Positions 13,160 to 25,225 of a DNA stretch of 64,000 nucleotides are shown here, piece by piece (positions within the stretch are counted from its first letter, which is position 1; each line of letters begins with the position of its first letter). The DNA lies in the NCBI RefSeq assembly GCF_000143415.4, contig NW_003314261.1, forward strand, positions 1,925,973-1,989,972, written 5' to 3'. This stretch comes from Selaginella moellendorffii. Lineage: Eukaryota > Streptophyta > Lycopodiopsida > Selaginellales > Selaginellaceae. The position numbers were made by a program, and so were the translations under genes. The notes under the pieces are model-generated. The model saw only the letters and a list, made by a program, of their open reading frames with translations. It was not told the DNA's origin and made no database searches.

Positions 13160-13460
13160 TCACCAGATGAAGCATTTGAGGTGAGAGTGGTTGTGAGCGT
13201 GTGGGAGCTCACATCCATTAGCATCAACTAGCCCATATGCTCCACCTCCAATGTGTTGCTGTACAAAGTAGGGACCGGTCCAGCGAGGGGAGAACTTCGA
13301 TGGTGGCGTAAACTCCTTGAGTAGAACAAGATTGCCATCCTCGAATGGTTCGGCAAACTGCTGGTGATCAATGATTGACTTGATCTTCTGCATACCTCGA
13401 AGGAGATGTTCAATTGTGGATCATCACTGTTCTTCCAAGGCAAGAACCTCCAAGTCACGT
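13160..13460 (-). pseudogene. Integrase C-terminal fragment of C-minus
   Basis: The minus frame from 13393 encodes PFEDGNLVLLKEFTPPSKFS, then WTGPYFVQQHIGGGAYGL. This GPY module near the integrase C-terminus matches 52984-53183 of C-plus. It ends at a stop followed by pyrimidine-rich (plus sense) DNA before the LTR. Upstream the gene is cut at 13460 by element D and resumes at 34967. Confidence 0.75.
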
Positions 13461-13885
13461 TGGAGAAAGAGGAAAAATCAAGCTCGGAAGTTCAAGCTTA
13501 GGAATACAAACTTGAGAGAGGTTCAAGGTTAGGACTGTATTTCTAACCTTGATGTGAGCAGTAGCGACTATAAAAGTAGGACTTAGAATGTTTTTAAACT
13601 TATCCCTAATACAAAATACATTGCAATACATCGTCATTCTGCCTATCTCTTTGGTTCTTCACAGCAATGTCTTACTTACCCACCGCCTTCAAGGGATCAA
13701 AGGCGTGGGACTAGCACCTTCAAGCACGTGTTCACAGTCTCTACTTGGTTTGGCACAGGCAGGTAAGTGCATTCTTCTTGTAATGTAGTTTTAGATTTAG
13801 GGACTAGAATAGATTTGAAACTTCTAGGAAGATCTCGTGTGGACGTTTTCCTCCCAATTTAGAGAGATTTCAGGAGTTTTTTTCA
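13461..13885 (+). repeat. 5' LTR of element D
   Basis: It runs from TGGAGAAAGAGGAAAAATC to AGGAGTTTTTTTCA, 425 bp. A TATAAAAG box at about 13571 could be its promoter. The bases after it (TGGCAACCACGGTGGGAT) fill the primer-site position, but I could not assign a tRNA. Confidence 0.9.
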
Positions 13886-15908
13886 CTGGCAACCACGGTG
13901 GGATAAAGCGTCGTGAAGAGCTCATGGGATAGAGCAGATCAAGATGATCATTTCCCCCAAAACTTCAAGGAAAACAGACCAAAGACGCACAAGAAAATGG
14001 CATAGGAAGAGAAAGACCCAAAAATCAAGAAAAAACAAGACTATAAAACAAAAACGGTGGAAGAGCATGAAGAAATGAAGAAAAAAATGGAGCGTAAGAC
14101 CAAAAGATGAAGAACACTTGAAGATTGAAGCCACCCAAGTTGTGGAAAACTTGGAGCGTACACGTAACTGTTTTTGGCGAGAGGTTGAAGAAAGTGAATA
14201 TTCCAAGAATCTGCGATAAGGAAATGACCAAGGAAAAATTCTAGCGGCTAGAGATGGAGGAAGAATGAAAAGGCACGACTGCCCATTTGGAGACACAAGC
14301 TACACAAGATACGAAGATTGCCTTTTATGTGGTTTTAGAAATTATGCCAAACCATACAAGCAATGCTATCCAAAATGGTGATGCGACACTTGCAAACAAG
14401 CAAAAGCAAGACTCTGAATCAAGGATGAAAATGCCACAATGGAAAAGAGAAAGAAACAAGAAGAAATAGCCCAAGAATATGACACCAAAAAGAGTGATGA
14501 TAGTTTAGAAAACGAAGAAAAACAAAGCACTAGTTGCTTTCAAAAATTCAAAGAAACAGTCTTGTGACTGTTGCACAACTTATCCAACAAATAGAAAGAA
14601 CCAAAGGGGAGGAATGCTAAAGGGGAATGAACAATCACCGAAATTTTGTAGCACACATGAGGAGAGTGATAACAATGTTGCAAAATGGAATTTTTGGGCT
14701 CGCACGAGAAACCAGCGAGATGAGGAAATCCCTTGATAGATGCAAGACTTTAAAAACCTTTTAGAAGCCATCAGGCAGCTACCATCTGAGATTTAGGAAC
14801 GAATCTCCAATTTAGTTCATAACACATTAGATCAGGAAAACTATACACCAATTTGTAACAATGCTATCATACACGTGCACATTTTATAGGAAAGCAAGAT
14901 AAACAAGAATTGTATACGTGGACAATCATCCTCGAGCTTTCGTGGAGACCTTTCGTATACATTGATCAAGAATTTATTTGTCTCAAGGAAGAAGTTGAGT
15001 GGCATACTTGGGACACTATCACTCGAATTTACGAAGAAATTCCAAGGTTCCTGTTTAGAGAAATTTAGGAAATACTTGGACAACATTTTGTAAGAGGATT
15101 TATTACACTGGTTGGGAGCACAATACATGAGCTTACTAACCTCCAGATAAAAGAAGGACTATGGGCAAAAGAGTGCTGGATAGATCTGCGCACGCATAGG
15201 CTTAAAGCAACAAAACTTTGTTGGAATCCATACTTTGACGTGTAGACGTCATTTGAGACAAGAAACATACAAGAATTAGGACATTAAAATACAACCACTG
15301 CTATATTCAGCATTTTCTAATATTACCATCGATTGGGAAACACAAAAGCTCATAATGAGAGCTTGCATTCCAATATGACCAACACATTGTAAGAGATTAA
15401 AACAATTGTTCAAGATTGAACTACTAAAGAGAGTTGCAATCGTTTGCACACCTGCTCGATCCCAAAGTTGGCGAGCAGTATCCAATATTACTAGCAAACA
15501 GCTATATTGATCAATTTATGACACAACCGACCTCCTTCCACAAATAAATTCGTATTTACTTACACCACCAGATTTTTCAAATACAAGTCCTTTCCTGAGC
15601 TAAACTCGTGAAAGTGACCTCGAGAAGAAACTCGGGAAGAATCAAGAAAGAAACACTCGATTGAAGACTCAAGACACAAGAGCTTGACTTCACATTTATA
15701 TGACAAAATTGAACTTGTAGAAGACTCAAGACACAAGAGCTTGATTTCGCATTTATACCATAAAATACAAACCTGCAAAAGACTCAAGATGTAAGAGCTT
15801 GACTTTGCAATCTATGAAGAACAACATTTGACTTAAGACACTGTAGATGAATCACAAAATTCAAGAAGCTTACCTCGGTATTTAAGTCGAGAAGATTTAA
15901 AAAGCTAA
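13886..15908 (+). other. Leader and unassigned region of element D
   Basis: This 2-kb stretch between the LTR and the recognisable gag has only short frames, such as 14287-14469. It may be untranslated leader or a decayed gag N-terminus. It contains the tandem repeat listed separately at 15663-15820. Confidence 0.4.
15663..15820 (+). repeat. Tandem repeat, about 57 bp x 3
   Basis: Units starting AAGACTCAAG at about 15664, 15721 and 15779 share AGACTCAAGACACAAGAGCT and then diverge. They lie in the leader of D, just before gag. Confidence 0.7.
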
Positions 15909-17027
15909 ATGCACAAACACAAACCAGACCCAATCAAGATCCGGGAAAGAGATCTTCATCAAAAGACTCGAGAAGTGAGAAAGGAAGAGATAGATAAAGA
16001 GAAGTTAGAGGAACAGCAACAACAAATTTTAGAAATGATATTAGAGAAGTACGATAAAGATGATAAACAAATTCAAGTACCCAAGTCAAGCAACTCGGCA
16101 AAAGATAAAAAAGAACTAAATATCGAAGACGCCCCAGAGTTTGAGGCATTTGAAGAAGTAGAATACATAGCACTAGAGTTTTACTCAAATCCAGACTCAC
16201 CAGAACAACAACTAAACCAATAAAGTCTACAACTTCAAATGACAATCATCAACCCAACAACAGCTATAGGGAACATGATTTCCTATCCCATTTTTACTGG
16301 TGGAAAAACCAAAGATGCGAACCAGCATCTTAAACAATTTGATCAAATTGTAAAGATGAACAAATAGGAAATGCATCGAGAAATACTTTTCCCATACACA
16401 CTTAAAAGAAAAGCACTCGATTGGTATAATATATTCGATGATGCTTTGACCCATGACGAAAAGGTCACACAATTCAAGGAGCAATTCCAAACCGGTGGAA
16501 CTCCAGAAGAACACTATGAGATCATCAAAAACTTCAAACAAAAATCACGTGAAGGAATTCAAAATTACACACGAAGATTTAAGTTTCATGCAAAGCGTTG
16601 CAAGGATTTGATAACAGATAAAGGAAAGAGCTTATCCTATATCCAAGGACTAAAAGAAATCTATGGAAACATGGTAGCAATTGCTGCTGCAACAGAGAAT
16701 CCAGATGATGAAAGTGTTGATACACTCTCCAAAGAAATCCTCACATTGAAAAAGCGATTCAAGCAATTCACAAAAGCTATACCTTCACAAATTGATAATG
16801 GTTCAGATGATGAAGAAGAGGAAGAAATACGCATTAAGACAAAGAAGAAAACACCAAAAGACCAAGACTTGAAGGATATAATCAGGAAAATCTCACAAAC
16901 CGAACTCAAAGCAGGAGTGTGGTGTACAAAGTGTAAAAACAAGGGACATACATATTTGGAATGCAAATTACAGCTTCCAAAGTGTCAAATTTGTGAAAGA
17001 GAAGGCCATACAGCCAAGAAATGTTGA
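15909..17027 (+). pseudogene. Gag pseudogene of element D
   Basis: One frame runs through two stops (TAA 16221-16223, TAG about 16,366-16,368). The N-terminal part is highly charged and coiled-coil-like. The gag domain follows (LKRKALDWYNIFDDALT, then TPEEHYEIIKNFKQ), then an acidic and lysine-rich linker. The C-terminus holds two CCHC knuckles, CTKCKNKGHTYLEC and CQICEREGHTAKKC, both of the CX2CX4HX4C form. Gag would form the particle and bind RNA through the knuckles. A separate pol frame follows. Confidence 0.8.
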
Positions 17028-17641
17028 TACAGGAATCAAAATGCATAACCACCACGAAATCAACCTCCAAGATACAACAATTATTATCAACGTGATGATA
17101 ATTTGTATAATCAAAGACAAAACTATTACCATTGAGACAATAGCAACTACAATAGAATACCCCCTCAAGATCAAAGACCAAACAACTATACTAGAAATTA
17201 TGGAAGAAACTACAATACATATCAGGAATGTGATGGACCTCATGACAACTACCAATGTTCTCTTACAATTATGATCAAGAATCATATCGGAATTATAATC
17301 AAAGACCACCCCAGGCTCAAGGTTACAATTACAACCAGCAACCTGCACCGCAGCAAGATAATTGTCCTTGACAACCTTACCAAAATGCAAATTGCGAAAA
17401 TAACTAAGGAGTAAACAATCAGGCTCCAAGGCCAAGACCACTAGTAGCACAGAATATTGAGGTGGAAATTGACGAATCCCAAACTTTTGAAGAACCAGCA
17501 ATATGAACTATCACGAGACAACAATACAAGTATCAGCAACCAGATAATCTGGAAGAACAAGATTACAATGATGAAGTTGAAAGTATCCCAAAAACTGAAT
17601 GGAAGAAAAGCAAGAAAATACTTCAAGCAATTCAGGCTGAA
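17028..17641 (+). pseudogene. Gag-pol linker of D with disrupted frame
   Basis: The sequence encodes Asn/Tyr/Gln-rich low-complexity peptides in shifting frames between the gag knuckles and the protease region. It looks like a degraded linker, with no domain of its own. Confidence 0.4.
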
Positions 17642-18253
17642 TTGCAGGAACAAGAACCACAGGTCATCGAAGACCATAACAAACAATCCAACGATCAAGG
17701 AACAACAAGTTTCTCTCAAGAAGAGCACACCTCACTTGCAGAACAAATACTGCAACATGGAATCACATTAACCTTACAACAAATACTTCAAATAGCACCA
17801 TATCTTAAGAGCCAAATACTTAAGATTTGTTGTCCACAAATTCCTGATGCTCGCACTCAAGAAAAGCAATTTCCATGTAAATCTGAGAAAGAGGATAAAG
17901 TAAAAATCCAACTTGGAGATTACGATGATAATGTACCTTGTATTGACCTCAACATAGGCAAGAATCAAATCACTGGAGCAATACTCGATGGAGGCTCGGG
18001 CGTGAATATAATCGAGCATGGTATATGTAAAACAATGGGACTTGGACCCATACAACCTACTCCCTTCAATGTCCGCATAGTAGACCAACATGTTGTAAGA
18101 CTAGCTAGCATAATAAGAGATATCACCATTAGAATCAAAGGACACAAGTTCAAGATCAACTTTGTGGTATTAAAAATGCCAATTGAAGAATCCTCTTACG
18201 AACTCTTGCTTGGAAGACCATAGCTGAACAAAGCGGTTTATGCTCAATATTGG
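17642..18253 (+). pseudogene. Protease region of element D pol
   Basis: This is the N-terminal part of pol. The aspartic protease core has the pattern VKIQLGDYDDNVPCIDLNIG, then AILDGGSGVNII, which is the DxG active-site loop seen as DGGS. The domain normally matures Gag-Pol as a homodimer. A TAG at 18221-18223 interrupts the frame just after the protease, and the same frame continues into reverse transcriptase. Confidence 0.8.
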
Positions 18254-19810
18254 ATGGACCATGAAATTTGTATACAATCAAACAAAGGTCAAACAAAAAT
18301 AGCTACAACTACAACCAGGAAAATTCCGAAAAGATTTCAACCAATTCAAGCCCAAGAATACAATTGGCAAGAAGGTTTTGACGACCTTGAAGAAGCCAAA
18401 CTCCTTGAAACTTACCCAGAGCTACGAGCTTTTCAAGAAATTGATTTACACCATGTTCTACCAGTAGTGGATCAAGACCAACACCACAACTTAAACTTGA
18501 TGGACCAACCACTCTACTCTACAAAGCTACACGCTCAAAGTCAACAAAGATTAAAGATAAAACAACAAAACGAGAAGCCAACTCTCAAGCCTGAACAATT
18601 ACAATCTAAAGAATACAATATTCAGATTGATGATAATCCAGCCCTACAAACTAGAAATGACGACTTTACACCCCGAATTAACCTCAATGAAGAAACTGAA
18701 GAACTCAATCTCGGACTTCAAGAAGATCCACACAACATAATCATTGCTGCAAATCTTGACAAAAACTTCAAGATCAAAGCTCAACAATTACTCATAACCT
18801 ACAAGGACATTTTTGCCTGGTCATACAAAGATCTCAGGGGAATACCACCGGAACTATGTACACATCGCATAAAGTTGCTACTAGGAACTCGACCAATTAA
18901 GCAAACAGCTTATCACATGAACCCAAACTTTGCTGATAAAGTCAAAACAGAACTCCACAAACTACAAAATGCTGGATTCATTTACCCTATCAAGAATGCA
19001 CAATGGTTGTCACCATTGGTTATCATCCCGAAGATGAACGGCAAATTGCGAATTTGTGTCAATTACAAAAAGTTGAATGATGTGACGGAAAAAGACTCAT
19101 TTCCCATACTATTCTCAGACGAGATACTCAACACAGCTGCAGGACATGAGATGTATTCATTCCTCGACGGATTTTTGGGATATAATCAAGTTCATATAGC
19201 GCCAGAAGATCAATACAAGACTGCCTTCATAAGTCCATGGGGCGCATATGCATACTCCAGAATGCCATTCGGATTAACAAATGCACCATTTACTTTTCAA
19301 AGGATAATTACCAACACATTTCAGGAATACTTGACTGATTTTATATGCGTCTTCATGGATGACTTCAGCATTTTTGGAGCAAAAGAAAAACAACTTGAAC
19401 ACTTAGAAAAGTGTTTCATTAAATGTCGACAAAACCGAGTTGCACTTAATCTAGAAAAGTGTATTTTCTTTGTCAAATCAGGAATACTCCTTGGCCATGT
19501 CGTTTGTAAAGACGGAATTCTCATTGACAAAACAAAAACAGAGGTCATCGTCAAAATGACTCCACCCATGGATTTAACGAGTTTGAGGAGATTTCTCAGA
19601 AAAATGGGTTACCATAGACATTTTATTCAAGACTATGCAAAGATTGCTAAATCGCTTATGGAGCTACTTAAGAAATCTCAAGTTTACGCATGGACACAAG
19701 ATTGCCAACTGGCCTTTAACACACTTAAGGATAAGCTTATAAAAGCCCCCATACTGGTTCAACCAGACTGGACACAAGAATTCATTGTACAAGTAGATGC
19801 ATCTGATTAT
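18254..19810 (+). pseudogene. Reverse transcriptase of element D, cut by X
   Basis: The frame is open for more than 500 codons. Reverse transcriptase motifs include SPLVIIPKMNGKLRICVNYK, then SFLDGFLGYNQVHIA, FGLTNAPFTFQRI and the active site VFMDDFSIF (FMDD). The RNase H start (FIVQVDASDY) is reached just before the gene is cut at 19810 by transposon X. Codon-for-codon continuation appears at 33035. The coding part seen here is otherwise intact. It is a typical Ty3/gypsy enzyme without the extra RNase H seen in family C. Confidence 0.9.
19807..19810. repeat. Target site duplication of X, left
   Basis: TTAT here is repeated at 33031-33034. With one copy, the D pol frame is restored across the insertion. 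Confidence 0.85.
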
Positions 19811-19834
19811 AAGCTCTATTTCGTTAAAGTGGGA
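19811..19834 (+). repeat. Left terminal inverted repeat of X
   Basis: The 24 bases are the exact reverse complement of 33007-33030. Further inward the two ends diverge, although both have a nearby GGGA or TGGGA motif. Confidence 0.9.
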
Positions 19835-19997
19835 TTTATTCAGTAAAATGGGACTAGGTACAAATTTTCAAGTATTTGAAAATGATGTGAAATTATATGT
19901 TTTTTGTCCAGGGGCTAGACATATCTGGGGCATGGTGACTAGCGCGGTGACTTTGTGTCCAGACTGAGTCCATCTGGTTGTATAATAAATCTCATTG

Positions 19998-20022
19998 TCA
20001 AGGTGAACAAGCCGAATCTGAA
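19998..20022 (+). repeat. 25-bp repeat of X, copy 1
   Basis: TCAAGGTGAACAAGCCGAAT plus CTGAA. Two inverted copies lie at 21264-21288 and 21392-21416. The role is unknown. Confidence 0.75.
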
Positions 20023-20036
20023 GCTAAAGAAGAGCG

Positions 20037-21377
20037 ATGGCATGCGCACACACACTATTTGTTTGTTCATTGAGCGTGTGGTGAGCTTTCCAAGATGAAC
20101 GTCATTCCTATTAGCCAGACATATAACTTAATGGTGAGAAAATTTAGATATTATTCAATGTTATCTTTTTCTAGCGAATCTAACTGTGAAGGTGTAGCAA
20201 GAGGCATTGCTAGTCTGGAGAAGTCATTTAACTCATTTAACCCTTAGTGTATTTTTATGAAACTAAATAACATTCATATTATTAAGGAATTTCTCTAATA
20301 CCTTTTTTTTACGACATAGAGGCTTGCATTTCTTTCAAAGGTGATTTAGTAAAAGGCCTGAGGGCACATGCCATTCTATTTCTCAGACCGGTATTAAGAT
20401 ATACTAGTGCAAAGGGAAAAAGGTATTTGGTGATCAAGTAAATGGCATGAGGGCACCCGCCATTATAAGCTTAAGCGCTAGTGGACACCTCCTTTTTGGT
20501 ACTCTTAGCGGTACTATCATCCTTCTCCGGGTCAGTTGTTTTGCTTTGGATTGTTGTCTCTGATGTTACTGGGGCGTTCTCAATAGTTGTTAATGTTGCC
20601 GTTTGTTCAGAAAAATGATCACCTAGAGTATAGTACGGGGAGTTTGGAAGACTTATATATTTTACATCTTCACCTATCTCCTTCTCCGTCTCCTTTTCTG
20701 CCTCACTTATAGATTTTGTGCTTGCCATGAGAACGCTCTTCACCCTAAAATATGGAGTTCGTTGTGTTATAAAAGGAAACCAACACACACGCTACAAGGG
20801 AATGATGGTACATAAAGCACGTAAGCCCACAATATGGGTTTATGTGCCATTAATATGGGCCACACGCCATATTATTAGATTTATGCACGTGTGATTGGTA
20901 AATGCATATGTCACATCATCTTTGTTTTACCTCACACACTATATCAGGCCTAATGAACCATATCACATGTGCGCACATGCTATATATATGGAGAAGTATT
21001 ATGCAAGGATAGAAAAATTCAATGCATGATTGTGGAGAGCAATGGCATGATGGCATGAAGCCACATGCTAAATAACATTTTAGAGAAAGAATTAAAATAG
21101 AAACATGCAAACAGTATTGAGTGGACCAAGATTTAGAAGTGCACAATTGAATGAGGTATTTCTAATAAATATTTCACTCACCTCATATAGGAATGGCTAC
21201 CACTCTCAAATGGTGTATCGCCTCATGCCATCACCTCGCAATTTGTTATAACAATCCGATGAATTCATATTCGGCTTGTTCACCTTGAACTTTAAGTAAG
21301 ATTTGCTAGAACAACTAAGAATTTATACTTGTTATTTGTATCATCTCACCTAGGAATGGCGTAAGGCCACATGCCAT
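20037..21377. repeat. Palindrome family of X, left cluster (7 copies)
   Basis: More or less perfect copies of the palindrome ATGGCATG-GGCC-like core-CATGCCAT lie at 20037-20058, 20355-20374, 20441-20464, 20853-20870, 21050-21070, 21211-21231 and 21356-21377. All are outside recognisable exons, downstream of or in the 3' introns of the transposase-like gene. Confidence 0.8.
20471..20788 (-). CDS. Possible 3' exon of the X minus-strand gene
   Basis: The minus frame encodes an acidic Ser/Thr/Glu-rich peptide (KSISEAEKETEKEIGEDVKY) ending in a stop at 20471. No domain is visible. It may be the last exon of the transposase-like gene, because the last clear exon ends at a donor-like AAG/GTGAGA near 21,464 and an acceptor-like TATTTTAG lies inside this frame near 20,743. 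I could not prove the splice path. It may also be a chance frame. Confidence 0.3.
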   Translation of the reverse strand: MCWFPFITQRTPYFRVKSVLMASTKSISEAEKETEKEIGEDVKYISLPNSPYYTLGDHFSEQTATLTTIENAPVTSETTIQSKTTDPEKDDSTAKSTKKEVSTSA

Positions 21378-21416
21378 CACGCCTCCTCTGATTCAGATTC
21401 GGATTGTTCACCTTGA
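21264..21416 (-). repeat. 25-bp repeat of X, inverted copies 2 and 3
   Basis: The copies at 21264-21288 and 21392-21416 are reverse complements of the repeat at 19998-20022 with one or two changes each. Confidence 0.7.
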
Positions 21417-21449
21417 AATAAAATACATTAGAAACTTAGTAAAGGAATA

Positions 21450-24400
21450 TTAATGAATCTCACCTTGAACCCGGGTTATGAATGCTCTTGCTGCATCTCT
21501 TGCATGGTCTGGCAAGGTGATGGTGGCACTCTGCTTCCGCATCCAACCATGCACAACATTATCCACCGATATACTCATGCTGGGATCCCTTGGATTCAGC
21601 ACCCATATCTTTTCTAGGCAATCCTTCGTATATCCGGAACTTGGCTTGAACCACTCCACAGTTACATTGAAGGAGTTAGTTTCCGCGTCCTCCTCTGCAT
21701 CAGTGATGCAGCGCCCCACCCATATCATTTGTTTTTTATTACTGGGTCTGACAAGCACGACCATTCCTTTGCAGACCTGTACTGGATTGAATGCTGAATC
21801 CGGCTTCTTGTTCCTCGGCCCACAATAGTGATCCTCAACATCATTATCTGTCACTGCATTTCCAGAGGACATTGTTCCGCTACTATCTGGTGCTCTGGGT
21901 TCTGGCCAAAAGGACTCTTCCAATTCTTCATATACAACCGGCCCATTTTGGATAGCAGATATAATCTTCTCCCAGTATTCGAGCAAAGGCTTGCACCTTT
22001 TAAAATAGGATTCTCCACCAAACACCAACCCCCTCTTCCAGAAGGCAATATGCTGTCTAATCCCGGCCACTATACTTTCCTGGTCTTTGAGTCCATCCGG
22101 GTGCATCGGCCGTGGAGAACCCTGAGGAATCATAGGTTCCCCAGTTATGGGATCTCTCTTGAAGAGTTCAATGCCGTCCACTGGCAGCCACACTGTGTCC
22201 CATTCTCTCATCTTGTACCTCATCACTAGAGCACCATCACGCATGCTGAAATGAAACTGAAGAGGCTTGGAGTGGCCAATTAGCGTTTCGGATCCGTCCC
22301 TGATGTAGCCTCTTACAAACCCCTTAAAGTCTAGGACCTCTGTCACAAGTGCAGTTTCAACAGTGCCTTTGATGCAATTTTGGAATTCATCGTAGAGTTG
22401 TGGGAGGGTGAGGACATTGGATCGCCAGAGGGACTCTGCCAGGTGAGTAACATGGCATCGACGTCTTCATGAGTGTGCCCAACCATGAGAAAGCCAAGTG
22501 TAACTGTTTCAAATATGCCTTTGGCAACAAGCATCGCCAAGTACGCGAAGACGTACATGTTTTTGTTCTCACTGCCAGCATTGTCTGTTTGGAGTAGAAG
22601 ATGGGGTGGAAGGCCACATCGGCCGTAAGAACTTCCTTGAGATTCTGCTTCGTTTGGATGAGGCTGTGCATTCATCGGGCGACCAGCCTTGTCGGAATGG
22701 CATGAGGCCTCACGTGATAACCCTACAATCTGACGGCCAACATATTCACTGGGATGGCATGGGGCCCCACGCGATGCTGCAAGCCTTTGCTCCTCCTCCA
22801 GTTGAACCCTGTATGGGGTTCGATCGACAAGGGCCTTATACAAGGGTTTGCCGTTCAGCTCAGTCTGCGCACTTTGCAGAGACCTTAAGTGTTTTGCTAG
22901 GGACGCAATCATCATGTTTGCACCCCCGCCACCCCATAGAGGTACAAAGAAGTTCCCATAGTTCTGGGCACCATGCCCATGAGCGATTATGCCAAATAGA
23001 GACACAAGCAGCTGCATGGATGAAGAGATTGCCTTGGGGGTAGGATTGAGTCGAGGTAAGCACGTCTTTTTCTGGTCCATTTTGTCATGGATGATGCAGA
23101 GGTAAGAGTCAAGTCTCTCCATGGAGAGAATCCTGTTATGATAATATGCAGTCCTACAGCTTCTCTGCTTGATGTTCTGGTCGAGCCGCCTTTTAACCAA
23201 CGTCTCTCGCTCTTGAGCGCTGCAAGAATTCTTCGACAAAGCCATTTTGATAGCAGTGCACTCGTCACACTTTGAAAAGCTGGAGTACTTTCCTATATTC
23301 ACATCCCTGAACCTGTTGCTCCACAATCTACTAAATCTAGATTGGCTCAGCTTCCTGTAGCCATTACTCTGGAGTTCCCGATTCACATCTTCCAATATGG
23401 CCCCCTTGGTATACATGGAAGGGAGAACTCGTTGGGTGTCTCGTGTTCCATCTTCCAAGAGGCGGGTTTTATGTGGTTGCTGCTCGCTACATGTCTCGAC
23501 AAACCTCTTGAAGATTGCCTCTCCATATACAACATGACCCCTGGTTTTGTGCGTACCGTCGTTCCCATGGACTGCCTGTTGAACCCTTTGTTCCTCGAAC
23601 TCAGTTTTGATTCTGTAGAATGTGGTTCGAGGGACTCCATAAATGATTCTCCATGCCTTCATGCAGACCAAACCCCTCTGGAAGACCATGCCCCCCACCT
23701 GATGTTCTAAAGCATCAACAGATGACCGTAATGCCTCATACACAAAATTGCGAGCTGCCTTCCAGGACAATGTCTTGTATCTTGCTCTCTCCTCTTCAAT
23801 AGCATCCCAATTAGCATGTTGACAGCACCTCCTCTTGCAACAAGCAACTGTCGAGACCATTCGAACCTCCATCACCATTTTCTACCTTTTCGGTTCGTTG
23901 CTCAGATCCCTTTGGCTGCGCTTTAGGAAGGTGTACTTTCTTTTCCCATGAAGAGATGTTCTGTCATCAGTTGTAGTGGTGTTTGATTGTGAATCCTTCA
24001 CATTCTCAAACACTAAGTGCCTCAATTTCCACCGCACAATGCTTCCAATAGTCAGATTGTTTTCTTCTGTGTCAACAACCTCTAAAATCGCAACTCCAAT
24101 ATCATCCCAGCCCAATTCTTGATTAGCAACCGCATCTCTTGGATCGACAACTGTGGCTAAGCCCTCAGCTACTAGCTCCCCCTCGGGGTTGTTTAGAAAC
24201 ACCTTTGCCTGAATCCATGTAGCACGGTTCTTAAGATCCACGGAGGGAACATGCATCGCACTTGTGCTGTCCTCAACATCTGCTTTCTTCTGAAGATTTT
24301 TCAAGGCAACAACAACATTTACCCCGATGACCATCTCTCCTCATTCAATAGCGACCACATTCCCATCGAAGACAGTCTCTACTGATACAGCAGCATTGCC

Positions 24401-24517
24401 TTCCCCAAGCCTTTCACAGTGTATAACAAAGTTTCGATCCATAGACACAAGGGTCCCTTTTGCAACTCTCTTCCCACCATTCAAAATGTAAACCTTTTCC
24501 CCAACCCTGAAGGCCAT
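21450..24517 (-). pseudogene. Transposase-like gene of X (DUF7869-type), broken
   Basis: The frame runs from ATG 24517-24515, with an acceptor-like TTTCAG just before it, to about 21,450. Two in-frame stops (TGA 24343-24341, TAG 23884-23882) and a net one-base frameshift near 22,436-22,450 break it. Counting from the ATG at 23878, it has a CxxC (SKCDECTAIK, 202-211) and a candidate DDE triad: D265 in IIHDKMDQ, D432 in LLQTDNAGSENKN, E471 in GHTHEDVDAM. The DN..NKN and GHTHEDVD motifs resemble DUF7869 proteins of animals, fungi and plants. After the shift the frame continues with a conserved-looking C-terminal region (HSKPLQFHFSMRDG), then a small domain near KGMVVLVRPSNKKQMIWVG. The start upstream of 24517 is unresolved. 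It would cut and join X ends in the nucleus, but this copy should be inactive. Confidence 0.7.
22697..22775. repeat. Palindromes inside the transposase coding frame
   Basis: Two copies, 22697-22718 and 22754-22775, lie 57 bp (19 codons) apart between the second and first catalytic acidic residues. Both are read through in frame, giving the related peptides SREASCHSD and SRGAPCHPS. Confidence 0.8.
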
Positions 24518-25009
24518 TCTGAAAGTGCAGAAAAGAAGTTAAGACCATACAAAAAATGATTGGAGAATGGCCTAAATCATAACATACCAAACAACCTCAA
24601 TAGCATGAGGCCACATGCCATTATTCAAACATGCTATTGACACCCACGTGAAATTTCGCATTCACAAAATTGGTATGAGCCCTCATGCCATTAGTGGTAC
24701 CACTAATGGCACCATGTGTGCGTGACTAGTCACCCATACAAAAATATATACAGTTGCAGCAAGGCAAAAGGAATATAGCAACAGGCTAGCAGGGGCCAAA
24801 GATGGCATGAGGCCTCATGCCATCTTGATATACACACAGCTGTAGGCAAGTAAAAACATACATGACAATACGCTAGCCATGAAATTGCAAGGGCCCAAGA
24901 TGGCATGTGGCCTCATGCCATTTCTAAATGTGGTCCTAAGCCATTCCATGGTGAACATACCAGGAAGCACAAGTGCCGAATATCAAGAGGAAGCGGTAGC
25001 CACACCAAA

Positions 25010-25225
25010 GACAGTGCCGCTCGCAACACCACAACTACTCGTAACGCCGCTCGCAACACCGCAACTGCTCGTAGCGCCGCTCGCACAAACTGCCATTCGT
25101 ATAAACTGCCGCTCGCAATGGCGCTCGCAATGCTACAACCGCTTGTAGACGCATAAATCATAGCTCACAACGCCGCTTACACAAGCAGCGCTCACTGCGC
25201 TCAGCGGAACCAAGAACACGGCGCA
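25010..25225. repeat. GCTCGCAAC-type minisatellite
   Basis: This is an irregular repeat of CGCTCGCAACACCGCAACTG-like units, with decayed units extending to about 25,225. It makes a GC-rich island in the otherwise AT-rich intergenic region of X. Confidence 0.6.

Noticed and set aside
13886-13905. Standard tRNA primer site for element D
   Set aside because: TGGCAACCACGGTGGGAT has the right position, but I could not match it confidently to a particular plant tRNA end.
21478-22229. Plus-strand frames over the X transposase
   Set aside because: They are shadows of the minus-strand gene, which has the recognisable catalytic motifs.
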